64,000 nt of DNA from JAWKOK01 sp963848115 (GCA_963848115.1 CAWKCP010000041.1:62001-126000), one strand, 5' to 3'. Positions 35,628 through 45,246 are shown, counted from the stretch's first letter. The notes: generated from the letters alone by a model not told the origin. A program made the numbers and translations.

Positions 35628-38033
35628 ATGCAGTGGATACGTTGGTTTCAAGATCTGACCATCGATGATGTGCCCCTGGTCGGGGGCAAGAACGCCAGCC
35701 TGGGCGAGATGATTCGTGAGCTGACGCCCAAGGGCATCAGTATTCCAAACGGCTTTGCCGTGACGGCGCAAGCCTACCACGCCTTTCTCCAGTTCAACGA
35801 ATTGGATGCGCGCATCCAGAACGTCCTCAGCGACTTTGACATCCATGACGTCAACGAACTCTTGGATCGGACAGGGCAGGTGCGGCGCATGATCCTATAC
35901 GGCGATTTCCCCCCGGACATGCGCGAGGAGATCGTTACCAGCTATCGAGAGCTGAGCCGGATGTACGATGAACGCACCACTGATGTGGCTGTGCGTTCAT
36001 CTGCCACGGCCGAGGATCTGCCCACAGCCAGCTTTGCCGGCCAGCAAGAGACCTTCCTAAACGTCAACGGCACGGCCGTTGTGTTGGAATCGGTCAAGAA
36101 ATGTTTTGCCAGTCTCTTCACGCCGAGGGCCACCAGCTATCGAGAAGATATGGGTTTTGGCCACTTTGACGTTGGGCTTTCAGTCGGCGTGCAGAAAATG
36201 GTACGCGCCGATCGAGATTCGAGCGGCGTCATCTTCACGCTGGACACGGAGACCGGTTTCCGCGACGTTGTCTTGATTACGTCAGCCTACGGTCTCGGCG
36301 AGAACGTGGTCCAGGGTCGGGTCGCACCGGATGAGTTCTACGTCTTCAAGCCGACCCTGCGTGATGGCTATCGCCCTTTGATCGGAAAACGGCTGGGTAC
36401 CAAAGAACTGCGCATGGTCTACGACGAGTCCGGCAGCAAGCTGGTCAAGAACATCGATGTCTCAATTGAAGAACGCGACCGGTTTTCGATTTCGGACGAA
36501 GATGTACTCAAACTGGCTGAATGGGCGATGGTGATTGAGGACTACTACACGGAGAAGCGAGGGGCCGATACGCCGATGGATATTGAGTGGGCCAAGGACG
36601 GCTTCACCGGTGAACTCTTCATTGTGCAGGCCCGTCCGGAGACTGTCCACAGCCAACGCCAGATCACCAAGATCGAGACCTATCGCTTGCTGGAGGAGGG
36701 AGAAGTCCTGTTGACCGGACTGGCCGTTGGCGACAAAATTGCCACCGGCACGGTACGCGTGATTCCCAATGTGGCCCACATTCGAGACTTCAAGCCCGGC
36801 GAGATTCTGGTGACGGATATCACTGACCCGGACTGGGAACCAATCATGAAGAACGCTGCCGCCATTGTCACCAACCGTGGCGGGCGCACCAGTCATGCCG
36901 CCATCGTTTCGCGTGAGTTGGGTATCCCTGCGATCGTCGGCAGCAACGTCGCAACGAAGGTGCTTGAAACAGGCCAGATGGCGACCGTTAGTTGCGCAGA
37001 GGGCGAGGCAGGAAAGGTCTATGCAGGCGAGATGGCCTTTGATGTTCAGACCGTTGACGTCAGCGAAATGTCCCGTCCGCGTACCCAAATCATGATGAAC
37101 ATCGGCAGCCCCGAGATGGCTTTCAAGCAATCGGCCATCCCCAATGACGGTGTGGGACTGGCGCGTATGGAGTTCATCTTTGCCAACTGGGTGCAGGTCC
37201 ATCCACTGGCTCTTACCCGGTATGATACGCTGCCGGAAGATGTACGTGTCCGGGTGGATGAGATCACGGTCGGCTACAATGACAAGGTTGAGTTTTTCGT
37301 GGACAAACTGGCCCAGGGCATCAGCACCATTGCCGCAGCCTTCTATCCGAAACCGGTCATCCTGCGCCTTTCCGACTTCAAGACCAACGAATATGCGCAC
37401 CTGGTAGGTGGTTATCTCTTCGAACCCGAAGAGGCCAACCCAATGATCGGGTGGCGCGGGGCCAGTCGCTACTACCACCCTGACTACCGTGAAGGCTTTG
37501 TGCTTGAGATCAAGGCCATCCGGCGCGTGCGCGAGCAATTTGGCCTGAACAATCTATTGGTCATGGTGCCGTTCTGTCGTACGCCGGCAGAGGGGCAGAA
37601 GGTACTCGACGTAATGGCCGAGGAGGGCCTGCCACGGGGCAAGGATGGACTCGAGGTCTATGTGATGGCCGAAATTCCATCCAACATCCTGATGGCCGAT
37701 GAGTTTGCCGAGCTGTTCGACGGCTTCTCCATTGGCTCCAATGATCTGACCCAGTTGACGTTGGGCGTGGATCGGGACTCGTCACAGATCGCCGATCTCT
37801 TTGACGAACGCATCGAAGCGGTACGTCGCTCCTGCTCTATGCTCATCGAGACTGCCCATGCCCATGGGCGCAAGGTCGGCATCTGTGGGCAGGCGCCATC
37901 CGACTATCCGGAGTTTGCCGCTTTCTTGGTCGAGCAGGGCATCGATTCGATCAGCCTGATTCCAGATACCATCCTACGTACAACCGCCGATATCATTGAG
38001 GTGGAGCGTGAGATGGTGGTCGCGCTTGCGTGA
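35628..38033 (+). CDS. ppsA: Phosphoenolpyruvate synthase
   Basis: Converts pyruvate and ATP to PEP, AMP and phosphate, for gluconeogenesis. The protein is 801 aa, the normal family length. It has the N-terminal ATP-grasp-like domain (SLGEMIRELTPKGISIPNGFAVTA, VRSSATAEDLPTASFAGQQET), the swivelling phosphohistidine domain with GGRTSHAAIVSRELG (~res 425), and the C-terminal PEP/pyruvate TIM barrel with EIPSN and IGSNDLTQLTLGVDRDS, ending in a GICGQAPSD loop. ATGs at 35625 and 35628 are both possible; the second has better spacing to AAGGAGG. Its regulator follows directly. Confidence 0.95.
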   Translation: MQWIRWFQDLTIDDVPLVGGKNASLGEMIRELTPKGISIPNGFAVTAQAYHAFLQFNELDARIQNVLSDFDIHDVNELLDRTGQVRRMILYGDFPPDMREEIVTSYRELSRMYDERTTDVAVRSSATAEDLPTASFAGQQETFLNVNGTAVVLESVKKCFASLFTPRATSYREDMGFGHFDVGLSVGVQKMVRADRDSSGVIFTLDTETGFRDVVLITSAYGLGENVVQGRVAPDEFYVFKPTLRDGYRPLIGKRLGTKELRMVYDESGSKLVKNIDVSIEERDRFSISDEDVLKLAEWAMVIEDYYTEKRGADTPMDIEWAKDGFTGELFIVQARPETVHSQRQITKIETYRLLEEGEVLLTGLAVGDKIATGTVRVIPNVAHIRDFKPGEILVTDITDPDWEPIMKNAAAIVTNRGGRTSHAAIVSRELGIPAIVGSNVATKVLETGQMATVSCAEGEAGKVYAGEMAFDVQTVDVSEMSRPRTQIMMNIGSPEMAFKQSAIPNDGVGLARMEFIFANWVQVHPLALTRYDTLPEDVRVRVDEITVGYNDKVEFFVDKLAQGISTIAAAFYPKPVILRLSDFKTNEYAHLVGGYLFEPEEANPMIGWRGASRYYHPDYREGFVLEIKAIRRVREQFGLNNLLVMVPFCRTPAEGQKVLDVMAEEGLPRGKDGLEVYVMAEIPSNILMADEFAELFDGFSIGSNDLTQLTLGVDRDSSQIADLFDERIEAVRRSCSMLIETAHAHGRKVGICGQAPSDYPEFAAFLVEQGIDSISLIPDTILRTTADIIEVEREMVVALA

Positions 38034-38040
38034 ACAATGG

Positions 38041-38145
38041 TGAGGGGGTGAACGGGTGACATGACGAGTAGCAGGGTTGTGAAGTTGACTCGCCCAGTCC
38101 CAAAATTGCCGTTCACCGTGTTACCCGCCTCACCCTCTCACCCTG
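38041..38145. repeat. Intergenic palindrome, GTGAGGGGGTGAAC family
   Basis: TGAGGGGGTGAACGGGTGAC at the left is mirrored imperfectly by GTTCACC...GTTACCCGCCTCACCCTCTCA at the right. It fills the gap between ppsA and its regulator gene. Confidence 0.5.
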
Positions 38146-38160
38146 TCTGGAGTGAAAAGC

Positions 38161-39012
38161 ATGGATGAATCACGTCTCAAAAAACTGACAAAAGGCCCGC
38201 CGGTCTACATTGTGACGGGGGGTACGGGCGCGTCCGGCGAGCTCTTGGCGCGTACGGTTCTGGCTCAGTTTCGACACGTGCATGTGCCCCTAATTATCAA
38301 ACCGCATATCCTGACGCTCCAGCAGGTCGAAGAGGTTCTGGACGAAATATCGGATGCCAACGGCACCATCGTTCACTCGATGGTCAATGAGGCATGCCGA
38401 AGACACCTGGTCGATCTGGCCGCACGCAAGGGCATCTATTCCGTTGACCTTGTGGCTCCTTTGCTCGACCATCTGGCTGCCGAACTCGGTCAAGAACCGC
38501 AAGGCCAGCCGGGCCTCTACCGTCGCCTGCACAGCGCCTATTTCGACCGCATCGACGCCATTGAGTTCGCAGTCGCCCACGATGACGGCAAACGGGTCGA
38601 GGAACTGTCTGAGGCTGAGATCGTCCTGATCGGCGTCTCACGTGCCGGGAAGACGCCCATCAGCATGTACCTTTCGGTTCTGGGATGGAAGGTGGCCAAT
38701 GTCCCATTTGTTTTTGGCATCCCGCTGCCAACGGAACTGGCGAAAGTCAAGCCCGGACGCTCGGTTGGCTTGATGATCGAAGCTCGGCAATTGCTCGCCC
38801 GCCGGCGCTGGCGCCAGAAGCATACGGGCATTCCCGTGGGGGACTACACGGCCAGAGACCCGCTGGTCGAGGAACTGCGGGCGGCAAATCACCATTTCCA
38901 TCGGGAAGGCATTCCGGTTGTGAACACGACCGAGAAGCCCATCGAAACCTCGGCGGACGAAGTTATCGCCCTCGTCACAGGGCGCGGTTACGCAGAGCCG
39001 GAGATCGGCTAG
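38161..39012 (+). CDS. ppsR: PEP synthetase regulatory protein (bifunctional kinase/pyrophosphorylase, PSRP)
   Basis: A 283-aa member of the DUF299/PSRP family, which inactivates PEP synthase or PPDK by ADP-dependent threonine phosphorylation and reactivates it by Pi-dependent dephosphorylation. The P-loop is GVSRAGKTPIS (~res 160). The N-terminal YIVTGGTGASGELLART and the VANVPFVFGIPLP block match the family. The ATG at 38161 is 7 nt after GGAGTG. Its position immediately after ppsA makes PpsA the obvious target. Confidence 0.93.
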   Translation: MDESRLKKLTKGPPVYIVTGGTGASGELLARTVLAQFRHVHVPLIIKPHILTLQQVEEVLDEISDANGTIVHSMVNEACRRHLVDLAARKGIYSVDLVAPLLDHLAAELGQEPQGQPGLYRRLHSAYFDRIDAIEFAVAHDDGKRVEELSEAEIVLIGVSRAGKTPISMYLSVLGWKVANVPFVFGIPLPTELAKVKPGRSVGLMIEARQLLARRRWRQKHTGIPVGDYTARDPLVEELRAANHHFHREGIPVVNTTEKPIETSADEVIALVTGRGYAEPEIG

Positions 39013-39015
39013 CAC

Positions 39016-39145
39016 AACGCGGCGGAAATGAGCCCACGGTTCGTAGGTCCGGCTATCAGCCGGACGACTCCTGGTACCTTTGGAACAGTCTGATTGGCGA
39101 GGCTTGTCACGCTGATAGCGTGACCTACGGTTCATGGGTCTACTT
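39016..39145. repeat. Palindromic element, GTAGGTC family, copy 2 (core inverted relative to copy 1)
   Basis: The left flank GCGGCGGAAATGAGCCCACGG and CGTAGGTC match the copy at 22.13 kb in the same orientation. The internal ~75 bp (GGCTATCAGCC ... CACGCTGATAGCGTGACC) match it in reverse complement. The right arm GACCTACGGTTCATGGGTC mirrors the left arm imperfectly. Confidence 0.65.
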
Positions 39146-39250
39146 ACGCCATCGTGTACTAGCACAGTTTGACTCCTCTGCAAAAGCCGCAGATGAACGC
39201 AAATGAACGAAGAAGAAATCTGGTTTTCTTCGTTGTTTCTCTGAATCTCC

Positions 39251-39341
39251 GGTATCTTCTCAACATATGGTGGTAGGGGCGATCCTGGCAGTCGCCCGCA
39301 GGGGCCGGGGCAAGCCCGGCCCCTACTTATTGAGAAGGTAC
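39251..39341. repeat. Intergenic palindrome with nested arms
   Basis: GGTATCTTCTCAAC at 39251 is mirrored by TTGAGAAGGTAC ending at 39341, and inside GTAGGGGC pairs with GCCCCTAC. No gene lies in the 39013-39397 gap. Confidence 0.5.
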
Positions 39342-39397
39342 AATCTCTGTGGTGAAAACCAGTTGCAGTGGAACCTGGCTGTTTTCTATCCCAGTTC

Positions 39398-40498
39398 ATG
39401 GGCAAAGATATGAAGGCCGGCATACATGATCCATCAGAGCAAAAATGGATTCACCATGCGTCTAGACGCGCCGGCAAGGTAGCTCTTTTTGCCTTCAGTC
39501 TCTTTCTTTTCATTCTAGCCATCACGCTGATGAAGGAGGGCGCTCATAGCCTGACACCGCTGATCAGAGACACATTTCGTGCCACGAGCCCGGTGCGCAG
39601 TCTCGGCTTCGGCTGGCTCTTTGCCTACCTCGTGATGAGCGGCTCACCAGTGGCCGCTGTTGCGTTGGCCTTTCTCGACGCCGGCGCACTGACACCGTTA
39701 TCGACGTTCACCATGATCACCGGCAGTCGACTCGGGGCCAATTTTGTGATCATCCTTTTTGGCCTGATTTACGTCTGGCGCGGCCACGATCGGGCCACAA
39801 GTCTGGGCATGGGATTCCTTTCCTTTTCCATCACCGCATCCACGCATGCAGCTGGTCTATTCATCGGCCTTGCGCTGCTTGCGTCGGGGCTGCTGGATCG
39901 GGCGCCGATTGGTTCCGGGATGCGGATCCAAGCTGCATTCACTGTCGTAGTTGATCCCATTGTGGCGTCACTCGCCCGATCTTTGCCTCCGTGGGCGCTC
40001 TTCGCAGCCGGATTAGGATTGATCATTTTCAGCTTCAGCCTATTTGATCGGTGTCTTCCAGAGATGACGCTCAAAGAGAGTCAGGTGGGGCGCGTCTCCC
40101 GCCTGGTCTACAGTCCCTGGATCATGTTGACGCTGGGTGGGGCGATCACTCTGCTCTCCATGTCCGTAAGCGTCTCGTTGGCCATTCTCGTACCGCTCAG
40201 CAACCGCGGCTTTATCCGCCGAGAAAATGTGATACCCTACATCATGGGCGCCAACGTGACGACATTCATTGATACCCTGCTGGCCTCCATGTTGATGGAC
40301 AATCCGGCGGCCTCCACGGTCGTACTTGCCGAGATGTTGAGTATCGTGATCGTCTCTGCCATTATTTTGGCCTTCTTCTATCGTGCATATGCGCGCTGGA
40401 CGCTCGCCTTCGTGGGCTGGTGTACGCAAAATGATCGCAATCTGCTACTCTTCGTCTGCTCGCTGATCGGCATACCTTTTCTGTTGCTTATTGTCTAG
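39398..40498 (+). CDS. Divergent Na/Pi-cotransporter-like (NPT family) membrane protein
   Basis: A 366-aa polytopic protein with about nine hydrophobic helices. Two inverted halves carry degenerate NPT re-entrant motifs: MSGSPVAAVALAFL with GSRLGANFV in the first, and SVSVSLAILVPLSNRG with GANVTTFIDT in the second. The canonical motifs are QSSS-T and GANIGTT. It lacks the PhoU-like tail present in the NPT protein at 60.8 kb. Phosphate transport is possible, but the altered motifs allow another anion or solute. The start is uncertain (39398 or 39410; no clear ribosome site). Confidence 0.72.
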   Translation: MGKDMKAGIHDPSEQKWIHHASRRAGKVALFAFSLFLFILAITLMKEGAHSLTPLIRDTFRATSPVRSLGFGWLFAYLVMSGSPVAAVALAFLDAGALTPLSTFTMITGSRLGANFVIILFGLIYVWRGHDRATSLGMGFLSFSITASTHAAGLFIGLALLASGLLDRAPIGSGMRIQAAFTVVVDPIVASLARSLPPWALFAAGLGLIIFSFSLFDRCLPEMTLKESQVGRVSRLVYSPWIMLTLGGAITLLSMSVSVSLAILVPLSNRGFIRRENVIPYIMGANVTTFIDTLLASMLMDNPAASTVVLAEMLSIVIVSAIILAFFYRAYARWTLAFVGWCTQNDRNLLLFVCSLIGIPFLLLIV

Positions 40499-40617
40499 AT
40501 TGATCACCGATTTCCTCCCAGCCTGCGCTGGTCTGGGCTTACCTACACCCCTATGTCGGAAAAGGGTGTTGGATCTACAGTGCATAGATTTTTGACCAGG
40601 AAGGAGGACGGCTCTTC

Positions 40618-41443
40618 ATGCATCTGTTGGTGGCAACGGGCGGCTCCCGTCATTCAGACGTTGCGGCATGCGTGGGGTTGAGACTGGCTCATCTCGTCGG
40701 CGCTGACGTAACGTTGTTGTACGTGGTGAAACACGACGATCAGCGACCGACAGCTCGTCGAATGCTGGACGATCTCTGCAAACGCTGGGGCGATGATGAG
40801 AGGCGTGTGCGTCGAAAAGTACGCGTCGGCCGACCATTGACCGAGCTCAACTATGAACTGTGGGAGAATCCGGCCGACCTACTGGTGATCGGCGAGCGCT
40901 CTCCCCATCGATTCTGGACTCGTCTACGCGGCTCGATTGGTCTCGCGCCTGACTGACTCGGCTCCATGTCCGGTCTTGATCGCCAAGGACGCTGCGGTTC
41001 CCTATGACCGCGTGCTGCTTTGCGACAGCGGCGCCGACACGCCGACCCTTGTTGAAGGCCTGGCCAAGCATGGCCTGTTCTCTCTCTTGGCCTCAGCCTC
41101 TACGCTGACTGTCCTGCATGTGATGTCCCAGATCAGCACAGCCCCCGGCATCCGTGGCCGCGATCTGCGCTCAGGGGCCGATGAACTGATCAAGGTTCAG
41201 TCGCCGGAGGGTGCGCTCTTGGCACGCGATATCGCAATGCTGAAAGATCATGGCCTATCGGCCGGCGCCAAAATCCGACACGGGTTGGTGGTCGACGAGA
41301 TCGTCGCTGAAGCATCGGGCGGCGACTATGATCTGATTCTCATCGGCGGCCACCGGGGTGGCGGTTGGCCGGCGCTACTGCTGGATGATCTCGCGCATCA
41401 GCTTGTCACCCGCCTCGACCGGTCACTGCTCGTGGTTCGATAG
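40618..41443 (+). CDS. Tandem universal stress protein, frameshifted near 40939
   Basis: Two universal-stress-protein domains, about 274 aa in total. The first (MHLLVATGGSRHSDVAACVG...VVKHDD...DLLVIGERSPHR) is read from the ATG at 40618 behind AAGGAGG and breaks at GSI (~40938). The chain resumes in the +1 frame as VSRLTDSAPCPVLIAKDA, the expected end of the first domain. It continues through the second domain to DLILIGGHRGGG...LDRSLLVVR. One extra G in ATTGG (40939-40940) explains the break; the octamer CGATTGGT is identical to that at the break in the M24 gene. Nucleotide binding is likely, target unknown. Confidence 0.78.
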
Positions 41444-41460
41444 AACGAAAATCAGCCATA

Positions 41461-41606
41461 GATGACTCTACTGCAAGAACAGAAAATTAGCCACAGATGG
41501 ACACAGATAAACGCAGATGAAGAGCATTTTTCTCCGTCTTTCCTCTGTGGTCTCTGTGCCCTTCTCTGTGCCTCCGTGGTGAATCAGACCTTTTTGCAGT
41601 AGATTC
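41461..41606. repeat. Palindromic element, CTGCAAGAACAG family, copy B
   Basis: CTCTACTGCAAGAACAG at the left and CTTTTTGCAGTAG at the right frame CCACAGATGGACACAG and CCTCTGTGGTCTCTGTGCC words. It is homologous to the element at 23.42 kb over its whole length. It accounts for most of the 41444-41714 gap. Confidence 0.7.
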
Positions 41607-41714
41607 ACAGATTGACACAGATGACGAGCAGAAAGTCACAGATTGAAAGGATACGGATGATGGAACAGGGGCAGAGAAATCGATACAAGAAGGTATCAGT
41701 CGACGAGGCTTCGG

Positions 41715-42783
41715 ATGAACCAGGTCCTATTCATCGGCAGTGAATCGTTGTGGAAGCGCGGCCATCCGGATGGACATCCCATGCGACCGGAGCGGCTGCG
41801 TGATACATGGGAGATGCTGCACGCCTACGATGCCTTTGCCGCGCCCCATGTTCGCATCGTTGCGCCGCGCTACCCGACGGACGACGATCTACTGACCTTT
41901 CACACGCGTGCGTATGTCGAGGTCGTTCGCACGCTGAGCCGCGGGGATCCCCATCGCCATGCAAGCCGCTACGGCTTTGGCAGCGGCGACAATCCCATTT
42001 TTGAGGGGATGTTCGAGAGCGAGAGTCTCAAGGTCGGCGCATCGCTGGTCGGCGCGCAGATGATTGCCAAAGGCCGGGCAGACCGCGTCTTCAGTTTCGC
42101 CGGCGGACTGCACCATGCCCATGCAGGGCAGGCTGCCGGCTTCTGCCTATTCGGCGACGCAGTCATTGCCGCCAATCATCTGTTGGACCACGGACTGCGC
42201 GTCGCCATCATCGACATCGATGCCCACCACGGCGACGGCGTGCAGGAAGCGTTCTACGACACGTCCGACGTGTTGACCATTTCCATGCACGAGTCCGGAG
42301 AAACGCTCTTCCCCGGCACGGGCCACATTCATGAATCGGGTCAGGGGGATGGGCAAGGCTTTTGCATCAACATTCCGTTGGCGGCCTACACCGATGACGA
42401 CGGCGCCCGCTGGGCCTTCGATCAGATCGTGCCCGCAGCCATCGAGCGATTTTCCCCCGATGTGGTCATCGCCCAGTTCGGCGTAGACGCCCACTGGCGC
42501 GACCCGCTCACGCATCTTTCTTTGACGACCCATGGCTTGGAGTCTCTTTTCGAGCGCATTGCCGCGCTGTGCCCCCACCTGTTGGCTGTGGGAGGCGGTG
42601 GCTATGATGGCACGGTCGTGCCGCGGGCATGGACGCTGGCCTGGGGCGCGCTGAGCGGACAGACTTTTCCGAAACGTGTTGCCGGGCGCTGTCGCCGCTT
42701 CATACGAGCCGCCGCTTCTACACGACGATCTGCCGGCCGCCATTGAGCCGGAGATGCGGGAGTGGGCGTCGTCGTCGGAATGA
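41715..42783 (+). CDS. Histone-deacetylase-family hydrolase (acetoin utilisation/acetylpolyamine amidohydrolase type), frameshifted near 42673
   Basis: A zinc amidohydrolase of about 355 aa. Active-site features are present: GGLHHAHAGQAAGF, IDIDAHHGDGVQEAFYD, FGVDAHWRDPL and GGGGYDGT. The first frame ends at 42746 with a low-complexity Arg/Ala tail. Removing one A from CCGAAAC (42671-42675) restores FPNVLPGAVAASYEPPLLHDD, a normal family ending, to a TGA at 42781-42783. Bacterial members deacetylate small molecules such as acetylpolyamines, so a link to the potDBCA importer is possible but unproven. Confidence 0.83.
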
Positions 42784-42824
42784 GCAGACGGTGGTTGAAC
42801 TGGAGAGCCTAATCGGTTGAGGTC

Positions 42825-43559
42825 TCAACTCTTGCTCTCCGCCGCGTAGGATTGGCCGGCGTAGATGGCCCGCACCTCGGCCGCCGATCTCGCCTTTTGT
42901 AGTGCGCTCATGCGCGCTTCCTCTTCCACCTGCAACTTGCGTACGTTCTCCAGCACGGCTTCCAGCTTGTCTGCAGGGAACTTGACTGCACCGTTCTCAT
43001 CCATGTGAATGAGCTCGCCGGGCGCGACATCCATGCCGCCCACCGATACGGGCACGTTGACTGCCTGAACGGCCATGGCGCCGTGGCCGGCGGTGACGCC
43101 GCTGAGCATGTACTGGAAACCCATGGGGCGGATCTCGTCCAGGTCGCGAGAGGGGCCGTTTGAGATCAGGCCGACGCAGCCCAGCGCTTTCATGGCCGAG
43201 ACCATGTTGCCGCCGGCCAGGCCAACCTTGCCCGCGATCTCGGGCGGGAACTTTTGCTGGAGGATGAGGACCGTCGGCTTGGGCGAAGCGTCCAGAGCGT
43301 CGACCACGTCCATGAACGTCAGCTGCGAGAAGTTGGGATCGGGCAGGCCGTAGACGCAGGTCACGGCATAGCCGACCAGCCGGCCCAACTCGGGGTACAT
43401 GCAGCGAATGGATTGGTCGGTGTACCAGTTTTCGGTCCAGGGATTGTAGAGCCCCAGACAGGTGTCACTGGTGGGATAGGTGGCCACTACGTTGGTGATG
43501 GACGGGGTGTCGAAGTTTTTGAGTTCTTCCAGCATTTCAAGGTCGGTCGCCTGTGACAT
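42825..43559 (-). CDS. RraA-like protein (HMG/CHA aldolase family)
   Basis: A 244-aa protein of the RraA/dimethylmenaquinone-methyltransferase-like fold. The conserved GLISNGPSRDLDEIRPMGF loop contains the Arg-Asp pair that in family members binds a divalent metal and an alpha-keto acid, and VAPGELIHMDENGAVKFPAD is the typical C-terminal block. Many homologues are 4-hydroxy-4-methyl-2-oxoglutarate aldolases; RNase E inhibition is restricted to a few. AGGAGC precedes the ATG. The opposite-strand neighbour is a sulfatase, without evident functional link. Confidence 0.85.
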   Translation of the reverse strand: MSQATDLEMLEELKNFDTPSITNVVATYPTSDTCLGLYNPWTENWYTDQSIRCMYPELGRLVGYAVTCVYGLPDPNFSQLTFMDVVDALDASPKPTVLILQQKFPPEIAGKVGLAGGNMVSAMKALGCVGLISNGPSRDLDEIRPMGFQYMLSGVTAGHGAMAVQAVNVPVSVGGMDVAPGELIHMDENGAVKFPADKLEAVLENVRKLQVEEEARMSALQKARSAAEVRAIYAGQSYAAESKS

Positions 43560-43697
43560 CGGTTGCTCCTGTTGGGGTTGGATGGCGTGCGGATGTTGCT
43601 ATCGATGGTTCTGTAGTCTACAACTGTGTCGGTGTGGGGGCAACCCGGCACTTTCTGCCCCCAAATCTGAGCTGCATCCCGGATTTCAGACGTCGCC

Positions 43698-43727
43698 TTG
43701 ACCATTTGTTGTCGATGCGCTTACAGT
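43698..43727 (+). promoter_or_regulatory. Putative promoter for the sulfatase gene
   Basis: TTGACC (43698-43703) and TACAGT (43722-43727) are 18 bp apart. The start point near 43734 leaves a leader of about 135 nt. The rest of the 43560-43869 gap shows no gene. Confidence 0.45.
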
Positions 43728-43869
43728 ATAAGCAGACATGAGAGGTACGACATGAATGGTAACCCTCGAAGCCCATACAATATCAGCAGGGGCGTGCCCT
43801 TGTGGCCGCCCCGCGAACGGCAAAACAATTCAACCCGTTTTGATCACACCCAGATGAAAAGGTGACGAC

Positions 43870-45246
43870 ATGAGAAACAGACCGATGAATGTGGTCTACG
43901 TCCATTCACACGACACCGGGCGTTACGTCCAGCCCTACGGATACGACATCCCCACACCCAACATTCAACGGCTGGCGGAAGAGGGCGTGCTCTTTCGACA
44001 GGCATTCTGTGCCGCGCCGACCTGTTCGCCCAGCCGTGCCTGCCTGCTCACTGGCCAGACGGCTCACAGTTGCGGCCAATTGGGTCTGGCCAACCGCGGC
44101 TTCAACCTGCGCGACACGGATAAGCATATTGTCCAGACGTTGAAGCAGCAGGGATACAGATCGGCCCTGTTCGGCATTCAACATCTGCACAGCGACGCTC
44201 GCCTGCTTGGCTATGATCTCATCGTCGAGACCAACAGCCAGGGTGATGGTTACGATGGCGCCGCGCGCACCCAAGATGCGGTTGACTTCCTTGCCAGTCG
44301 ACCGGATCAGCCCTTTTTTATGACAGTCGGCTACTTCGAGACCCATCGTGTCTTTCCCGAGCCGGGATGGCAGGAAGACGCCCGCTACACACGACCTCCC
44401 GCACCGTTGCCCGACACCCCTGAAACACGCGAGGATATGGCCGCATTTCAGGCCAGTGCACGCATTCTGGACGAGAACATCGGGCGCGTGCTGGATGCAT
44501 TGGACGAGAACGGCTTGGCCGAGAATACGCTGGTCATCTGTACCACCGATCACGGGCTGGCCTTCCCAGGCATGAAATGCACGCTCACCGATCATGGCAT
44601 GGGCGTTTTGCTGATCCTGCGCGGACCGGGCGGTTTCAGCGGCGGCAAGGTCATCGACGCCATGGTCTCGCAGATCGATCTCTACCCGACGGTCTGCGAA
44701 CTGGCCGGCATCGACGCGCCGGAGTGGCTGCAAGGAAAATCCATGGTGCCGCTGGTTCAGGACAATGATGAAGGCTCAGCGGAGATCAACGAGGCAATCT
44801 TTGGAGAGGTCAACTACCATGCCGCCTATCAGCCGCAGCGGGCTGTACGCACATCGCGCTGGAAGTATATCCGTCACTACGGCGAGCGTCTGAAGACGGC
44901 GTTGCCCAACATTGATGGTGGACCGAGCAAGTCGCTACTGATGGCCAACGGCCTGGCTGAACGCAAGATCGATCGCGAGCAACTCTACGACCTGATCTTC
45001 GACCCCAATGAATCCAACAATTTGGCTGCAGATCCTGCGCATAGCGGTGTGCTTGCTGAGATGCAGGCAACGCTCAACCGCTGGATGATGGACACGGATG
45101 ATCCATTGCTCTTCGGAGTGGTTCCGGCCCCGGAAGGCGCGATTGTCAACCACCCGGACGATCCGGATCCCGGAGCAATCGACCAGTATGGCCCGCCGAA
45201 TCCGTGGACGACTCGTGAAATGATCGATGATTTGAGGGGTAGGTGA
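43870..45246 (+). CDS. Type I sulfatase (formylglycine-dependent)
   Basis: A 458-aa sulfatase. CSPSRACLLTGQ (~res 52-63) is the C-x-P-S-R-x-x-L-x-T-G signature whose Cys is converted to formylglycine. TTDHGLAFPG gives the second metal-binding pair. The first metal-binding segment reads HSHDTGRY, so one usual Asp is His. No signal peptide is visible, which suggests a cytoplasmic enzyme, and AAGGTG precedes the ATG. The needed formylglycine-generating enzyme is not in this window. The sulfate ester is unknown; glycosaminoglycan-like or algal sugar sulfates are plausible for the family. Confidence 0.87.
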   Translation: MRNRPMNVVYVHSHDTGRYVQPYGYDIPTPNIQRLAEEGVLFRQAFCAAPTCSPSRACLLTGQTAHSCGQLGLANRGFNLRDTDKHIVQTLKQQGYRSALFGIQHLHSDARLLGYDLIVETNSQGDGYDGAARTQDAVDFLASRPDQPFFMTVGYFETHRVFPEPGWQEDARYTRPPAPLPDTPETREDMAAFQASARILDENIGRVLDALDENGLAENTLVICTTDHGLAFPGMKCTLTDHGMGVLLILRGPGGFSGGKVIDAMVSQIDLYPTVCELAGIDAPEWLQGKSMVPLVQDNDEGSAEINEAIFGEVNYHAAYQPQRAVRTSRWKYIRHYGERLKTALPNIDGGPSKSLLMANGLAERKIDREQLYDLIFDPNESNNLAADPAHSGVLAEMQATLNRWMMDTDDPLLFGVVPAPEGAIVNHPDDPDPGAIDQYGPPNPWTTREMIDDLRGR

